From the NCBI GenBank assembly GCA_027475525.1, contig JAMWFC010000082.1, positions 248,001 to 312,000 of the forward strand: a stretch of 64,000 nucleotides of DNA, written 5' to 3'. The number at the start of each line of letters is the position of its first letter. Position 1 is the first letter of the stretch. This document shows positions 1-11,639 of this stretch, in pieces. This stretch comes from Macrolepiota albuminosa. Its lineage: Eukaryota > Basidiomycota > Agaricomycetes > Agaricales > Agaricaceae. Made by a program: the position numbers and the translations under genes. The notes beneath the pieces were generated by a model. The model was not told the DNA's origin, made no database searches, and saw only the letters and a list, made by a program, of their open reading frames with translations.

Positions 1-580
1 CTTTGAACTAAAAGGAAAAGAACACTGTCCTGTGGAATGGGAGAATATATGGGAAAGAAGTTGTCTGTGAGACAGTTGAAGAATTAGCATATAGGGAGAT
101 CCAATAAATTGGGTCAATCTTATCGTTTCCAAACACGTTGAATAAGAGAGATAAAATACGTCCAAATCACTAAAAAGCCAGACAGACAGTCAACTCGTAA
201 ACGTTGCCTGCATCAGACCAATGCAACACAACATGAGAATAAGAAGCCATACAGATAGTTGACTCTGAAAAGTTACTTATAATAGATGGCTGCAATGCAA
301 CATGAGACAGTATCAGCTCACCAGACATTCTGTAGCCTATCTTATCATCACATACACAGATACAAAAATGGACAATGAGTACAACAAAAGCAATGCAAGT
401 GCATACTGAATGAAGCCTTTTAAAATTATAAAAAGATATTTAAACGGCCATTAATATAGGAAGTACCTTTGAATAACATGTCAAGTATGACAAGCATCGG
501 GGGAAAGCATGACTCCATGACATTCTTCACGTGAAATGAAAATATATATGTATTATGTCCACACATAGAGTTAATGTCTT
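1..580. other. AT-rich DNA without a supported gene
   Basis: Short frames only, none with a recognisable motif or a convincing start and intron structure. Confidence 0.5.
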
Positions 581-1406
581 GTGAAGAACCCAGAATGGAA
601 AAGTATGGTAGTCGTACGGCAGTACAAAAGCCCAAAAATATGGAGAATCCTACTAGCAGACCAGGACGGCAAGGTGACAAACAAAGAAGCAACATTCACA
701 GTGTACGGTGCAATATCAGACATAGATCTGCCTTGGTTTAAGATAGGAGAATCTATAAAGTGAGCATTCAATGATGCTACACATATTGAAGATGGCTGAT
801 AGAGATGTAGTGAATTCAATCAGAAGTGTAAATACCTCAAACAGTCAATAAAACTGGATGGGCTTGGCACACAGCAGTTTGACAACGCCATGGCTGTGGC
901 AAAAACAGTATACAAAGCATTTGACCGGGAGTTCAAAGAGGGCGAACTGAAAGAATGGTCGGAAGAAATGTCAGATGAAGAAAACAAGATATTGTACGCA
1001 AACAATGGGGTGTTTACACCTGCAAAGGACTAGGACAAATGAGAAGTTCCATTCCATTTGAAAAGGATACTGACCCCAACAGATTGCTCGAAAAAATTGC
1101 ACAAGGGGAATTCAAGAGAACATCAGACAATGTTGTCAAGTACACGCAAGCAAGGATAACACTGAAAGGAGATAAAACATAAGAATATATAGACGACGAC
1201 CATAAAACATAGATGCTCACAATCTCACTCTGACAATTACCAAGAAGAGGAAGGGACAACCACTCAAATGCAAAGACTATGAGCTGGTGAAAAGGAAGCT
1301 CCGAACGTATGAAGACAACAGAGAACCCCAACAGAGGGCCAGCAAGGTGGTCAGTACCGGCAATTTCGAGCAACAAATGTTGAATTACATGAACATTGAC
1401 AACTGA
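581..1406 (+). pseudogene. Decayed multi-segment coding remnant, family unknown
   Basis: Four consecutive plus-strand stretches with protein-like composition lie in order: 581-763 (WRILLADQDGKVTNKEATF...), 824-1033 (KCKYLKQSIKLDGL...), 1039-1182 (SIPFEKDTDPNRLLEKIA..., then DNVVKYTQARITLKGDKT) and 1245-1406 (KRKGQPLKCKDYELVKRKL...). They are separated by stops and frame changes. The stop after DKT is followed in frame by EYIDDDH, so at least one break looks like a point mutation. I could not build a consistent splice model: the GTGAGC donor after the first stretch does not join the second in frame. It reads like a broken gene of a repeated fungal hypothetical family. No function is proposed. 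Confidence 0.4.
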
Positions 1407-1476
1407 TATCTTACGATGGCTATCATACTACCTCTTGAGACATTTTTACCCAACACGGTCCATTATATTCTCACCG

Positions 1477-1630
1477 AGTTATCCTATTTTTCACATCTGG
1501 TCAATCGGTTGTCCCTTAATTGTTTTGCAAGCTCTCATTGCTGTTCCCTCATTAGTTATCCTATTTTTCACATCTGGTCAATCGGTTGTCCCTTAATTGT
1601 TTTGCAAGCTCTCATTGCTGTTCCCTCATT
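1477..1630. repeat. Exact 77-bp tandem duplication (locus 1 of 11)
   Basis: Bases 1477-1553 and 1554-1630 are the same sequence, starting AGTTATCCTATTTTTCACAT, with period 77. The same period recurs at ten other unrelated places in the window, which points to an assembly artefact rather than local biology. Confidence 0.9.
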
Positions 1631-2860
1631 GCCTTTTTATATTAAACCAAGTACTAAGCACCCATATACCACTGTCCATAGCACCTAACATACAATATAC
1701 TACCGCCCATATCATATTGTGTTTGTTTGTTTTTTTTTGTATTTTTCCCAGTTAATATAGTAATAAATAAATGTCATCATCAAAACAACATGTTGTAATA
1801 AGTGTCATTGCATCAAAATAATACATTGATTATATAATCAACCAGATGGACAAATGGTTTGGCAATACCTACCAAAGGGAATTATATGTATATATTATTA
1901 TTATTATTATTTTTTTCTTCCTTAATGCTTGATCAATGAATTATCTAAGTATGATACCTTTATAGACTGCGGACCAAATAGTTATATCACCCCAAACGAT
2001 ACGTGAAGGTAAAAGCAATATTACACAGTTTAAATTCAATTAGATGGTTTCGCACTGGAAAAAATGTAATAATATGGAATACATGTAGCAATCACAGAAC
2101 TCATGGCTGTGCATCAATCGTATACTTGAACGATGCACAGCCACAATAACACAATTGGAATAAATGATTAAATACAGCCGTACGTCTACAATGCTATCTA
2201 CTTCTGCTACATGGTAGCTAAGGACATATTGGGTAGGAAACCCCTCAGTAGACCCACAGCTGAACAGTATAGGCATAACTAAAAGGGTGCAATTGGGGTA
2301 GCATCAAAAACCCAGTAAAAAAAGCTTGCTACCACCGTGAGCAAAATCCACTATTTACATAAAGGAAGAATTTGAAGGATAAAGCTATTATAATAGAAAG
2401 GGCCTGTTAGGATGCGACTAAGCCAGCAAGCGAGCGTTGGACCCGACCCCTGGTGGCTGTATATCAGTCAAATATACGATTGATACACAGCCACTATATG
2501 CATGAAATTACATGCTATTACTATATTGACAATAAATAATTAAATATATTATGTTCATGATTATAGTAGCTGTGCAACAGTTGCATATTCAAATGGTACA
2601 CAGCCACAACAACAAATAGATTCTATATTTATTTATTTATGAACGAGTGAATACTTCTGAGGAGGCCGACGTCCTATGTGCCTCTTCATCCGGATGGCTG
2701 CATATCTGGGACCAAAACAATGTACTGGTTTCAGACAGCAATAACATATTCACAAAGAAATGCCATCACACACAGGTGTGATGATACATACAAACTCTAA
2801 GGTGCCCTTTCAATTTTATGGGGCCAGCAAGCCACAATGCTGACTTAAGATGTGTTGGTA
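1631..2860. other. AT-rich DNA without a supported gene
   Basis: Poly-T and ATT-repeat tracts and three related palindromes (annotated separately). A minus-strand frame at 2040-2276 lies across one palindrome and has no recognisable motif. Confidence 0.5.
2104..2607. repeat. Three related imperfect palindromes of about 40 bp
   Basis: Three near-palindromes sit at 2104-2143, 2453-2494 and 2566-2607. Each has arms of the form GTGGCTGTGYATC ... GATRCACAGCCAC around an AT-rich centre containing TATAC or a variant. The first has the cleanest arms (TGGCTGTGCATC / GATGCACAGCCA). They could form hairpins or cruciforms, or be remnants of one small inverted-repeat element. Confidence 0.6.
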
Positions 2861-3634
2861 AATGAACAATGGTATTATAATCCAATATTATGACTCACCA
2901 GATATTTGTATTAACCCTCTATCTCTCCTGACTATGTTGTGCCACTCTACCCCTAACCATTTGCCTATACCTCCCCCCCTGGTAATACCTCAACTGCTTC
3001 ATGGCTACGCTATGAGGAGTGCCAAGAAATATACAAGCACCATCTAGATGAGCAGCAGATAGCAGACCTTTTCCAGCAGCATAAGTAGTTTCCTGGCATG
3101 TCTGTGTACTTACCAGGCACACCCCCCAGAGATGGCAGGCTGGTCTATGGGGTCAAGTTCATCAACACTGACATCCAGCTCATTGGCACCAGAGAGAAGC
3201 ACATAGACGGCTGGCCCAAGCAGCTCAGTCCAATCAGCATCTGCTGCGAGCTCATTGACACGTACTGAACAGCCTGTTCTTGGCCCTGGTCAGGTACGGC
3301 TAGTCCCAGCAACGAAGCGGATCCCTCAAGCCAATGTGACACCAGAGCAATTTGCCGTGGCCCAAAACCGGCACCGTGGCCCTCCCACCCTCAAGTAGTG
3401 TCAGAACAAGGGTCCTGTGAGTGTTTTCCTAGCCCAGTTGCATGTCCTAACCATCACCAGTGCTCGTTATGCTCACGTCGAGGTGAACCATGTGAGTTCA
3501 AGGCACCAGTGGCAAAATCTTGCAGGGATAATTCCGTTTGTGTTTCCTGTTGAGCCCAGCATGAGCAATGCTCCGTGGCTCAGGCATGGAAGGCATCTTG
3601 CATGAGCAAAGAACAGGGGTGGGACATGACCTGA
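2861..3634. other. Heavily decayed coding-like sequence, GC-richer than its surroundings
   Basis: The base composition changes from AT-rich to coding-like at about 2900. All frames are broken by stops every 20-60 codons. It probably belongs with the remnant starting at 3635, but I cannot trace one continuous protein. Confidence 0.35.
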
Positions 3635-4578
3635 GTGCTGAGCCAGTTGGCTAGTGCATCCAGATCGAGGGCCGAGGAGTCGGATGGGGCACAGGCTGGG
3701 AGTTCATTGAGAGGAAGGGCATTGACTACACGGCAGGATAAGGGGAAGCACAGAGCTTCACCTGTGTTGACAGAGGAAGTGCTGATGGCTCAGCAGGATA
3801 AGGGAAAGCACCGAGCATTGCCAGAGCCATACTTTGGGGAGGCAACAAATTTGGGTTTGATATTATTTAATTGTGTGCACAGACACGCGAATACAAAGTC
3901 ATTGAGTGCGGGTAATGTGCCCAGGTCAAAGGGCAAGGAGTCAAGTAGAGTGTGGCCTGAGAGTTCATCGAAGGATGTGGGGTTGGTTGAGGTGCAGACT
4001 GAGGGTTTGTCGCAAGGAGAAAGGGTGAAAGCATCGTCTCCACAACAGGACAAGGGAAAGCACCAAGCTTCGACCGAGTCGGTAGAGATAGTAGGGTACA
4101 AGCGTGCACAGAGGTCCCCAAGCTTGGACATGTTGGATATCCGTGAAATCCCCCTGATACCTGCCCAATCGTCTATTAATGAGAAAACATGCCAGCATTT
4201 GCAGGAGGCCCTGGCAAATGAGTACCAGGTAACCTTACAGCTGCACCACACATGAGAGGATCTTCAGCGGGAACAATGCGCTCAGGAGGCCATGCAGGAA
4301 GAGAGGAATATGGCTATTTGTGACAGGGACAGAGCATTTGAAGACAGGGATGCCACTTTAGTGGCACACATAGCTATTGAAGACAAGTTGGCTGGTTTGT
4401 GAGCGCAAGTAGAGCATATCAAGAATCAAGGGTTGGACAATGTGGCACCTGGGGCGTCGGAGATAGAGGAGGTACAACAGGCGATACGGCAAGTGGAGGC
4501 AGCACAGCCATGGATTTTAAGGAGAAGGAACTGGCTGTTGAACGCGTTGGCATTGTCCCATGAAGATGTTATGTGTAA
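3635..4578 (+). pseudogene. Broken coiled-coil protein remnant
   Basis: A single frame runs from 3635 to about 4578, broken only by TGA codons at 4253-4255 and in the GL*AQVE context near 4400. Both read naturally as CGA (Arg) mutated to TGA. The N-terminal part carries three copies of a QDKGKHRA-like basic motif. The C-terminal part is strongly charged and heptad-like (EDLQREQCAQEAMQEERN, then DRDRAFEDRDA), as expected of a coiled coil, and ends with WILRRRNWLLNALALSHEDVM. The family is unknown to me. The style (low-complexity basic N-terminus plus coiled coil) resembles accessory ORFs of fungal retroelements, which is inference only. Confidence 0.5.
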
Positions 4579-5040
4579 GTGACCCTATGTCCCATACTAT
4601 ATACCTGATACATCTTCATGCCCAGGAGTGGTGTGCAAGTACCAACTGTTATTGGATGGTAGTTCCTTGGTGTTTGCCCTCATCCAGCAAGGGCTGCCCC
4701 AGCAGATCCCACCAGAGATTATGCAAGGAATTGATCAGTTGGGAGGTCTGTTAGCAGCGCACTGATGCAGGAATGCAGTGATACCAGGAACTTGGATGGA
4801 AGTGGCAGCAGATGCTGGCCAGCCCATGCCAACACAGAATGAAATAATTGCAATGTTGGTATCAACTTTAGAAGAAGAAATGACAACAGCGGAGGTGGGT
4901 GAAGCCACAGTGATGGCAGCAATGACAGGCAGAGGGGCAGTGGCAACAGCAGCAATGGTTGAAGCAGCAGCAGCAGCAACGACAACCGTGGGAGAGACAG
5001 AGGAGGAAGATGAGGTTGGGAGGAGGCCCCTATTGTAATT
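4579..5040 (+). pseudogene. Low-complexity tail of the preceding remnant
   Basis: Coding-like sequence continues to about 5038, ending in Ala/Thr-rich or, in another frame, Ser/Asn/Gly-rich repeats. One frame (4778-5038) is open but its composition is low complexity, and the alternative frame reads RRRNDNSGGG-like with stops. It probably marks the 3' end of the element carrying the coiled-coil remnant. Confidence 0.35.
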
Positions 5041-5974
5041 TCTTGATCGCAACCCTAAATGTTGTACATTTTATATGTTGTACTGTATATGGTTGAATGT
5101 TGTATATAGTGTACTATAGATGTAAATAGTGTACTACATTGGACTAACAAGCTATACATCAGGACAGTGTGATACCGACAATGTTTCATTGCAGACGTTA
5201 TAAGTGATTGGATGACTTGGACATGCTAATAATCAATTGTATTTAACAAGCCTATGTTATCACAATCAGAAACTTGAAGTATTAAACAGTGTAGGGGAAT
5301 AACAAATCATGATACTATGATACCAATTAAGGCATTTTGGTAATCCTTTTACCTACTGGCAATAAAGCTCAGTTAGCTGAACGTTGATGATCCAGGTTGG
5401 CATAAAGACATTATATACAAAAATATGAACGGTTGACTAGTAGTAAGCACTAATGGCATCCAATTGTGTTTCCTTGAAAAAAAAAGTAAAAAGAAAACCT
5501 GTTATGCCATTTCCAATGTATCAATTTCCGATAGAAAAAGTCTTCAGACAAAGGAAATTTGCCGGTTTCTATTGTAAAACCTAGCTACAAAACAGGCAAC
5601 AGGTTTTTTTGCCCCTTTTTTGATAAGAAACAAATTATAGCCTCAGTAGTGAAGTATTAATGTAATTATTAGCTGCACCAATGGTCTTCTACTATTATTA
5701 TGAAACCATTCCACTAAAGACATTTATTGATAAGAGCTTTACTGACAATAGAGCAAAGACGACATACCATTCAATGTTCCTCATGAAAATTGCACCTAAG
5801 GCTCCAATGACGGTGGACACCAAACACCGCATAAACCCAGCAGCGTGTGTTTAGTCTTGACGTCCAGCTACGGGTATAGAATGTATATATAGATATTCTA
5901 CTAACTACAATAAAAATAACTAGAAACAGAACGTTTAGTATGAGTGTTTTGATATGCATAAAGCAAACATACCT
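5041..5974. other. AT-rich intergenic DNA
   Basis: Nothing beyond short frames, homopolymer runs and TGTA-rich sequence. Confidence 0.5.
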
Positions 5975-7234
5975 CTAGTTGAGCATAAAAATATTGGCCT
6001 TGACTATGCCCAGATCTACTTGATGAGGTATTGTTATGTTGCCGCACTGCGCATAACATTGAGCAAGTTCAAACGTCAAGAACACTTCACATACCAAATC
6101 CTTTCCACATGAAGTGAAATCAGGCTTGTTAGGCTCGCGGCGTACTATATGTTTGGCAACAATGAGCTTTGCATTCCACTTGACCTCTTTCAAAGCATCT
6201 GAATAAGTCCAAACTTCATCAAGCCATTGATTTTCGTGAGTATGGAATGCGGCAACGAGAATTTCTTGTCCATCAAAAGCTTTCATTGTGAGATGGGTCC
6301 GTTTGTCATGATGCATATAGCTCCTGACTCAAGGTCAATGAACAAGCAAACCAAGAGGTCAAAAAATATAGAAAAACAAAATGAGCAGGTCTAATATGAT
6401 ACAGCACATCTGAATACCTTTCCGTTACCTGGAGAATCCCCAGACAAGACATGGCACGCATCTTGATTCCAGAGGGGCAGTGGAAGGATGTGTGAGGGCG
6501 CCACAATAGGATATCGCAGTAGTGCTCTATGTGGTAGTAAATTGAGGATGAAAGAATGTGTTGGGTATCTTTGAATGTATGTCTTGCTAGTGCAAACAAC
6601 AAAACCTCAGTCTGTAACAGCATCTGAAAATGCTGAAGTCTGTAACATCATTATCTGAGCATCCTGGGAGCACTCTAGATTATGGCTCGTCGATGCACAA
6701 TGGCCGCTTAAACAGCAAATGTCTCGCTGGTAAGGGTCATAGCGTGCCGAGTTGTCTCTGCCATCATACTTAGAGGGAGGAGCACCACAAAGGGGCACAC
6801 AAGGGAGCAGAGAAGAACATAAAGGAAAAAATAGTGGGACAATGTAGAGAAACTTGGATTGGAGGAGACATCAAATTGAGTAGTACGCGCCTTGGTTTTG
6901 GGTAACGAAGCATATAAATACCTCTGCTTAGGCAAGAAGATACTTGGAATCATGATGTCAATGATACAGTGGTGGCAACCTGTATTTGTCACAAACACAT
7001 CGATAAGGAATATAGAAACAGCAATGGCAAATGACCACGAGAAAACGCATACAATTTGGAGTAGAGTCTGAAGTAAGTAGTATGGGAATCTGAATCACTG
7101 TCGGAAGAGTCTGAATAAGAATATTTAACTTTGAGCATAGCCCGTTGTTGCTCCATGTTAAGCCGTGGCACATTAATAATCAGTCGTAATGATGGCTTGT
7201 TGCATGGCAGACTGTCAAAATCAGTAATAGCCAT
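5975..7234 (-). pseudogene. Unknown multi-exon gene or remnant, paralogue of the 32-kb remnant
   Basis: Read on the minus strand: an N-terminal stretch at 7234-6989 starts at ATG (MAITDFDSLPCNKPSLRLII..., with an acidic SDSSDSDSDS run). A middle stretch near 6560-6400 follows (WRPHTSFHCPSGIKMRAM), then a C-terminal stretch at 6316-5975 (HLTMKAFDGQEILVAAFH, then DEVWTYSDALKEVKW). The middle and C-terminal stretches match 32516-31861 in the same order (WYPHTSATSSHGRQMREM, then HLTIKGFDQESHLVAAFH, then DEAYTYSYASALYSW). Conservation of separate exon-like blocks suggests a spliced gene family. I could not fix the splice sites or recognise a domain. It may still be functional. Confidence 0.5.
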
Positions 7235-7737
7235 GATCTAGTAAATCAATGATTTGTTGTCATATATCTATTGTGCTGAATAACAGACCTCTCAAGTGAC
7301 AATAGGTGTTCATTAGATAGTGGTGATATGCCAAATCTTTCAGGGAGTATCTTAGCCCTGGTATTCAGGGATCGCTCTCCACAGAAGGCAGCCAAGAAAA
7401 TAAGTCATAATGCATGTGTCTGCTCCGATATATGATTTTTGCATGGCGGCTATTGTCTGCAATCTAACATCATGTCCTGTTATGCCTGTACTAGGCAGGA
7501 CATAGAAAGACTCGCAATTAGTCAACAAAATAGGCCTATTTTTCAAAGACCGCTGGATCTATGGGTCGACTGGACATTCAATACATCTGGCAAGAAAAAA
7601 ACGTCAGCCAAATAAAACATTGTTCGATTGGAACATTACAGACTGAGTGGGTGTAGAGAATGTGTTAAAACAGACCCAACCATGGCTACAATCTGGCGTA
7701 TGTAGATATCAAATATTAACATAGTAAAGCTACTGAA
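7235..7737. other. AT-rich DNA without a supported gene
   Basis: One 64-codon minus-strand frame (7352-7546) could be a further exon of the neighbouring gene-like region. There is no independent support. Confidence 0.4.
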
Positions 7738-7856
7738 CAATGACGTTAAAAAGGAAAGACATTATTCCCATACATATATGTAACGTACAGATGAACGGTA
7801 GTATCACATGACATTAAAAAGTAAATATATTATTCCCATGCATCTTTGTAACCGTA

Positions 7857-8531
7857 CAGTGCATGTGGTCACTTTCCATCCACTGAGTTGGCAGGGAACA
7901 AACAAAAACATATAAACTCTAACTACATTTTTTCCTCACAAATAGTAGTCGCAAAAACACTTTAATTCAGCTTAGATATGATAGTTCTATCATTGGTGTG
8001 CTCCCCAAGACAATTGGTAAAGTTTTGGTTTTTCGTCAACCAGAAAAGTGAAACAACCCCTATTACATAATCATTAGGGTTATGTATATGGTAATTCCCT
8101 TTATGGCAAGCCCCAAAAGACACCCATCTTTGTCAAATCTTCATCAAGCATGGTTGATAATGTTAACGTCCATCATAATATTCCCTGGTATATGTTGATG
8201 AGATGTATATTTCTTCACTGCATAGGCTGCTTGCTTCCTTCTATACCAAACTGTTCATGTGTGGCCAGGATCATATGTGTCCGCTCCAAGGTACATGACA
8301 AAAGTAGATTGTTAAATCTCAAAATTAGCACTAATTCCAAATTCTGCCTTCACCGGGCACTGAAAAAATTTGTACCTGACTCCCAAAAAAAGTGAAACAC
8401 ATGGGAAAATTTTTGATATTGCATAAATCAACGTCTTTTACATGGTTTCTATTCTAGAAAAAAAGGAAAAAATCAAACAAAAATTCCTTAGTACCTAAAC
8501 TGGGTGGATGGTGAAGTGACCACGTGCACTG
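7857..8531. mobile_element. Non-autonomous Tc1/mariner-like element (MITE)
   Basis: A 675-bp insertion inside the minisatellite. The left end is CAGTGCATGTGGTCACTT then TCCATCCA. The right end read backwards is CAGTGCACGTGGTCACTT then CACCATCCA, so the terminal inverted repeats are about 26 bp and nearly perfect. TA flanks both ends (7855-7856 and 8532-8533). A CAGT start with a TA target duplication is the Tc1/mariner pattern. No transposase-sized frame exists inside (largest 81 codons, no motif), so it would need a transposase supplied in trans. Confidence 0.7.
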
Positions 8532-9321
8532 TACAGATGATGGTAGTATCACATGATGTTAGAAATTGAATACATTATTTCCATGCATCTCTGTAACTGT
8601 ACATACGTATGGTAGTATCACATGATATTAAAAAGTGAAGACATTACTCCCACATGTACATAGTCTACTGCTGACTAAGTAATCATACAGACAAACAGTA
8701 GTATCACATGACGTTAACAATCAAAGACATTATTCCCATGCATCTCTGTAACCACGTACAGTAGTATCACATGATGTTAAAAAGTGAAGACATTATTCCC
8801 ACACATCTCTGTAACTGTACAGATAAAATCACATGACATAAAAAATTGAAGACATTATTCCCATGCATCTCTGTAACCATACATACATATGGTAGTATCA
8901 CATGATGTTAAAAATCGAAGACATTATTCCCATGCAACTCTGTAACCATACAGACATACGGTAGTATCACATGACGTTAAAAAGTGAAGACCCACATGTA
9001 CATATTATACTGCTGACTATGTAACCATACAGACGAATAGTAGTATCACATGATGTTAAAAATCAAAGACATTATTCCCATGCATCTTTGTAACCATACA
9101 GATGTACGGTAGTATCACATGACATTAAAAAGTGAAGACATTACTCCCACATGTACATATTATACTGCTGACTAAGTAACTATACAGACAAACGGTAGTA
9201 TCACATGACATTAAAAATTGAAGACATTATTTCCACGCATCTCTGTAACCGTACAGACATATGGTAGTATCACATGACGTTAAAAATCGAAAACATTATT
9301 CCCATGCTTACCAAGTAATGG

Positions 9322-9475
9322 CAATGAGAACAAACACAGTCACATGATGGCAAAAATTGAAGACATTTTTCCCACACATAGTCCGCTGCACAGAAAAACA
9401 ATGAGAACAAACACAGTCACATGATGGCAAAAATTGAAGACATTTTTCCCACACATAGTCCGCTGCACAGAAAAA
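9322..9475. repeat. Exact 77-bp tandem duplication (locus 2 of 11)
   Basis: 9322-9398 is repeated exactly at 9399-9475 (CAATGAGAACAAACACAGTC ...). It lies inside the minisatellite, but unlike the diverged units its two copies are identical, and the period is exactly 77. Confidence 0.85.
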
Positions 9476-9512
9476 CCTCGATCTATTCTAGATCTCGGAA
9501 TTAAGTGTCCAT

Positions 9513-9776
9513 GATGCCCCGGTGCTGGTGGAATTCAACTCAGACTCCTATGCTGGCCACAGCTTCCAATGCAGGGCAGCCTCAGCCACAGCTGCAGCCA
9601 GGTACTCAGACTACAAAATCCAACTTCTCAGCTGCTGGCGTAGTGACTTGTACAGACTCTATATTGAGAACAATCCTGCTTGGATCCTCCACCTCTCTTC
9701 CCTTCTTCACCTGTCCTACCCTCATCTAGCCCCTTTCAAACCTCCGGCACTTCAGGACTTCACTTCCATGGCTTGA
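9513..9776 (+). pseudogene. C-terminal fragment of a tyrosine recombinase (DIRS/Ngaro-like)
   Basis: The frame reads DAPVLVEFNSDSYAGHSFQC..., then AATAAARYSDYKIQLLS, CWRSDLYRLYIENNPAWIL. The pattern is that of tyrosine recombinase motif II: a GHSF.R box, then SDYxIQLLGRWxS and a Y..YI segment with the nucleophile tyrosine. In this copy the R of the HxxR box and the G-R before W are altered (HSFQC, LSCW), so it is probably dead. Only the C-terminus is present. The preceding DNA is the minisatellite. The other recombinase remnant in this window (28390-30247) stops just before this region of the protein. Confidence 0.7.
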
Positions 9777-10815
9777 TCTTTGGCCCTTCTCTCTCTCTCT
9801 TAAGGGAGAAACTGATCATCGAGAACTGTACTAGACTCAAGAAATCAATTCATTTCTTTCCCACAAAGCACCACGATTACATTCACTAAGCTTTAATCTC
9901 ACTTTATTTATCCCAGTTTCACTCAATCCCCTCACCAATATCGCCAGCGCAGATTAATGGCACCACACATCCAAGACTCAATGATCTTAGAGGAGTTCAC
10001 AAGAATCGCACTACCACCAGTCCGTTAAGTTAGTCTCACTCCTTACGTTGGGGGGTCCATGTTTCACACAACGTGTCACGGAGCTCCTAACTTATAGGGT
10101 ATCGCAGCTCACCACGGACCCTCGCAGATTCGACGTTTTGAGTGAAGGAACCTACGGTTCCTTGCCCAAAACGGCAGCAACAAATTGTATTTACAGTACA
10201 GATACTTCAGAATATACATGAGTTACTGCTTACCTCTGCCAAAGTTAAGCCACGGACGTAATCTTACATATAGAAAGAAAATAATGCAAAGTCTGGATTA
10301 GACCGACATCAAAAAATAGAAAGGGTATGATTATTTACCTGAAAGGTATGAAACTGACATATACAACAAGGCCTTATAAAAACTAGTAATATATTATATC
10401 CATGGGATGACGTGATTACCCTAGGTTGGACAAAGATGGCCAAGTTATCTCAGTGCCTTTTTTGTGATGTCACCAACAACTATCCAAGCCGTCCCAGTCG
10501 CATCACCAACAGTAGCACTTGTCGCTCTTAATTTCATGGGAAAAAAACAAAAAACAAAAAACAAAAAACAAAAAGTAGCTATCGAAACAACTTCTTCGAC
10601 GTGGTTCTCAGCAAGGTGCTACTTGTGTGCTTTCGGTAAAAATAAATGTCCAGATTCAACTAATACTAGGTACATGTGTTTGCAATCGCAGGTGATTCAC
10701 TCTCACTGGGCCTCAGGATCTTCGGGTAAATCATTCACATCAATTTCTTCTACAACCTTGAAGGCCGCTTGCTGATGAAAACAGTCAGCAAAAGACACTT
10801 GTGCTAGGAGACAAG
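9777..10815. other. No supported gene
   Basis: Includes a GC-richer patch at 10000-10260 with no coherent frame. The plus-strand 10464-10775 frame crosses an A-rich AAAAC repeat and shows no motif. Confidence 0.4.
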
Positions 10816-11265
10816 TTATACCTTCAACATTAACAGCAGGGCTGTTCGGAACATGAGCCCAGTAAGTACATCAGATTGTGGATCTCCTGTGATCGAGTCA
10901 CCAAATTCGGCCTTGACAATCAAGCGTTCTTTGAGAGGTTCATCTCCACAGTATAAGCCGACCACTCTGCGGTATGCACCTCCCTCCGCCACTGGAGCTC
11001 TCTCCAAGCTGATAGACATACAGAAACTTCCGTCGAATTTAGACTTTGCATCCCCATGGACTCGTGTTTGTATCTTCTCTTTGTAGGACATCTGATAGTT
11101 ACCGTTAATCGCATTGAACAACTTCCTGAAAAGGCTTGAGAAGGCATATTTTCTCAATTTGTTGTCCTTGGTGAGCTTCTGTACAAAGGCGTTTGTATTA
11201 GTGAAGTGATCATCGCCCGAGATAGATGGGAAGTGTTTTATAACGACTGACCCTGCTGTATCCAT
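10816..11265 (-). CDS. Hypothetical protein, 149 aa
   Basis: Uninterrupted minus-strand frame from the ATG at 11265, the first in-frame ATG after an upstream stop. The composition is globular rather than low complexity: charged and aromatic residues throughout (KLTKDNKLRKYAFSSLFRK, VAEGGAYRRVVGLYCGDEP, KAEFGDSITGDP). There is no signal peptide or membrane segment and I do not recognise a domain. A further 5' exon is possible, since basidiomycete genes of this size usually have introns. It lies between element remnants and a scaffold gap, so it could also be a gene fragment. Confidence 0.45.
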   Translation of the reverse strand: MDTAGSVVIKHFPSISGDDHFTNTNAFVQKLTKDNKLRKYAFSSLFRKLFNAINGNYQMSYKEKIQTRVHGDAKSKFDGSFCMSISLERAPVAEGGAYRRVVGLYCGDEPLKERLIVKAEFGDSITGDPQSDVLTGLMFRTALLLMLKV

Positions 11266-11639
11266 CCCCAACTTTGAGCAGTTTGATCGTCATATTTGCA
11301 TAGCGGTTGAGAGTTGACATTGCGGTACGTAAACTCAAAGGATATCGTGAAGCACTGAGAAGCGAAAAGGAATGTAGTGAGTCAATGATTGATATCTCTT
11401 ACTTTCATCTGGCTTCCTTAAATAATGCATAGTGTGGCGTCGCTAGAACGGCACAAGACAGAAAGTATTGTACTCTGATTCACTTTTGTTTTCTCGAATT
11501 GTTGTCCTCTTTTTCTCATTGACGAAGCAATAGTTTTCAGCGGAGTCCATCACAAAAGTACAACAAAAACGGTGTTGGTTGTTGTACTTTGAGCGAGAAC
11601 GTTTCATACCAACTTATGTTGTGTCTCAGGCAAGGTTCA

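Larger units (their letters stand above)
7738..9476. repeat. Diverged minisatellite, about 14-15 copies of a 65-87 bp unit
   Basis: The unit carries the core TATCACATGAYGTTAAAAA, then GAAGACATTATTCCCATGCA and TCTCTGTAACCGTACAGA. Two copies lie before and the rest after an inserted MITE (7857-8531). Some units carry an extra stretch (CATGTACATATTATACTGCT followed by GACTAAGTAA), giving a longer variant. The final copies change to TCACATGATGGCAAAAATTG and ACATTTTTCCCACACATAG, and that variant is shared, inverted, with the array at 27535-28330. Confidence 0.85.

Noticed and set aside
7738..9476. Regularly spaced repeats resembling a CRISPR array
   Set aside because: Units are diverged, spacers are not unique, the organism is clearly eukaryotic and no cas gene is present. 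It is a minisatellite.
10464..10775. 103-codon plus-strand frame
   Set aside because: Crosses an A-rich microrepeat and has no motif or neighbouring exon support.
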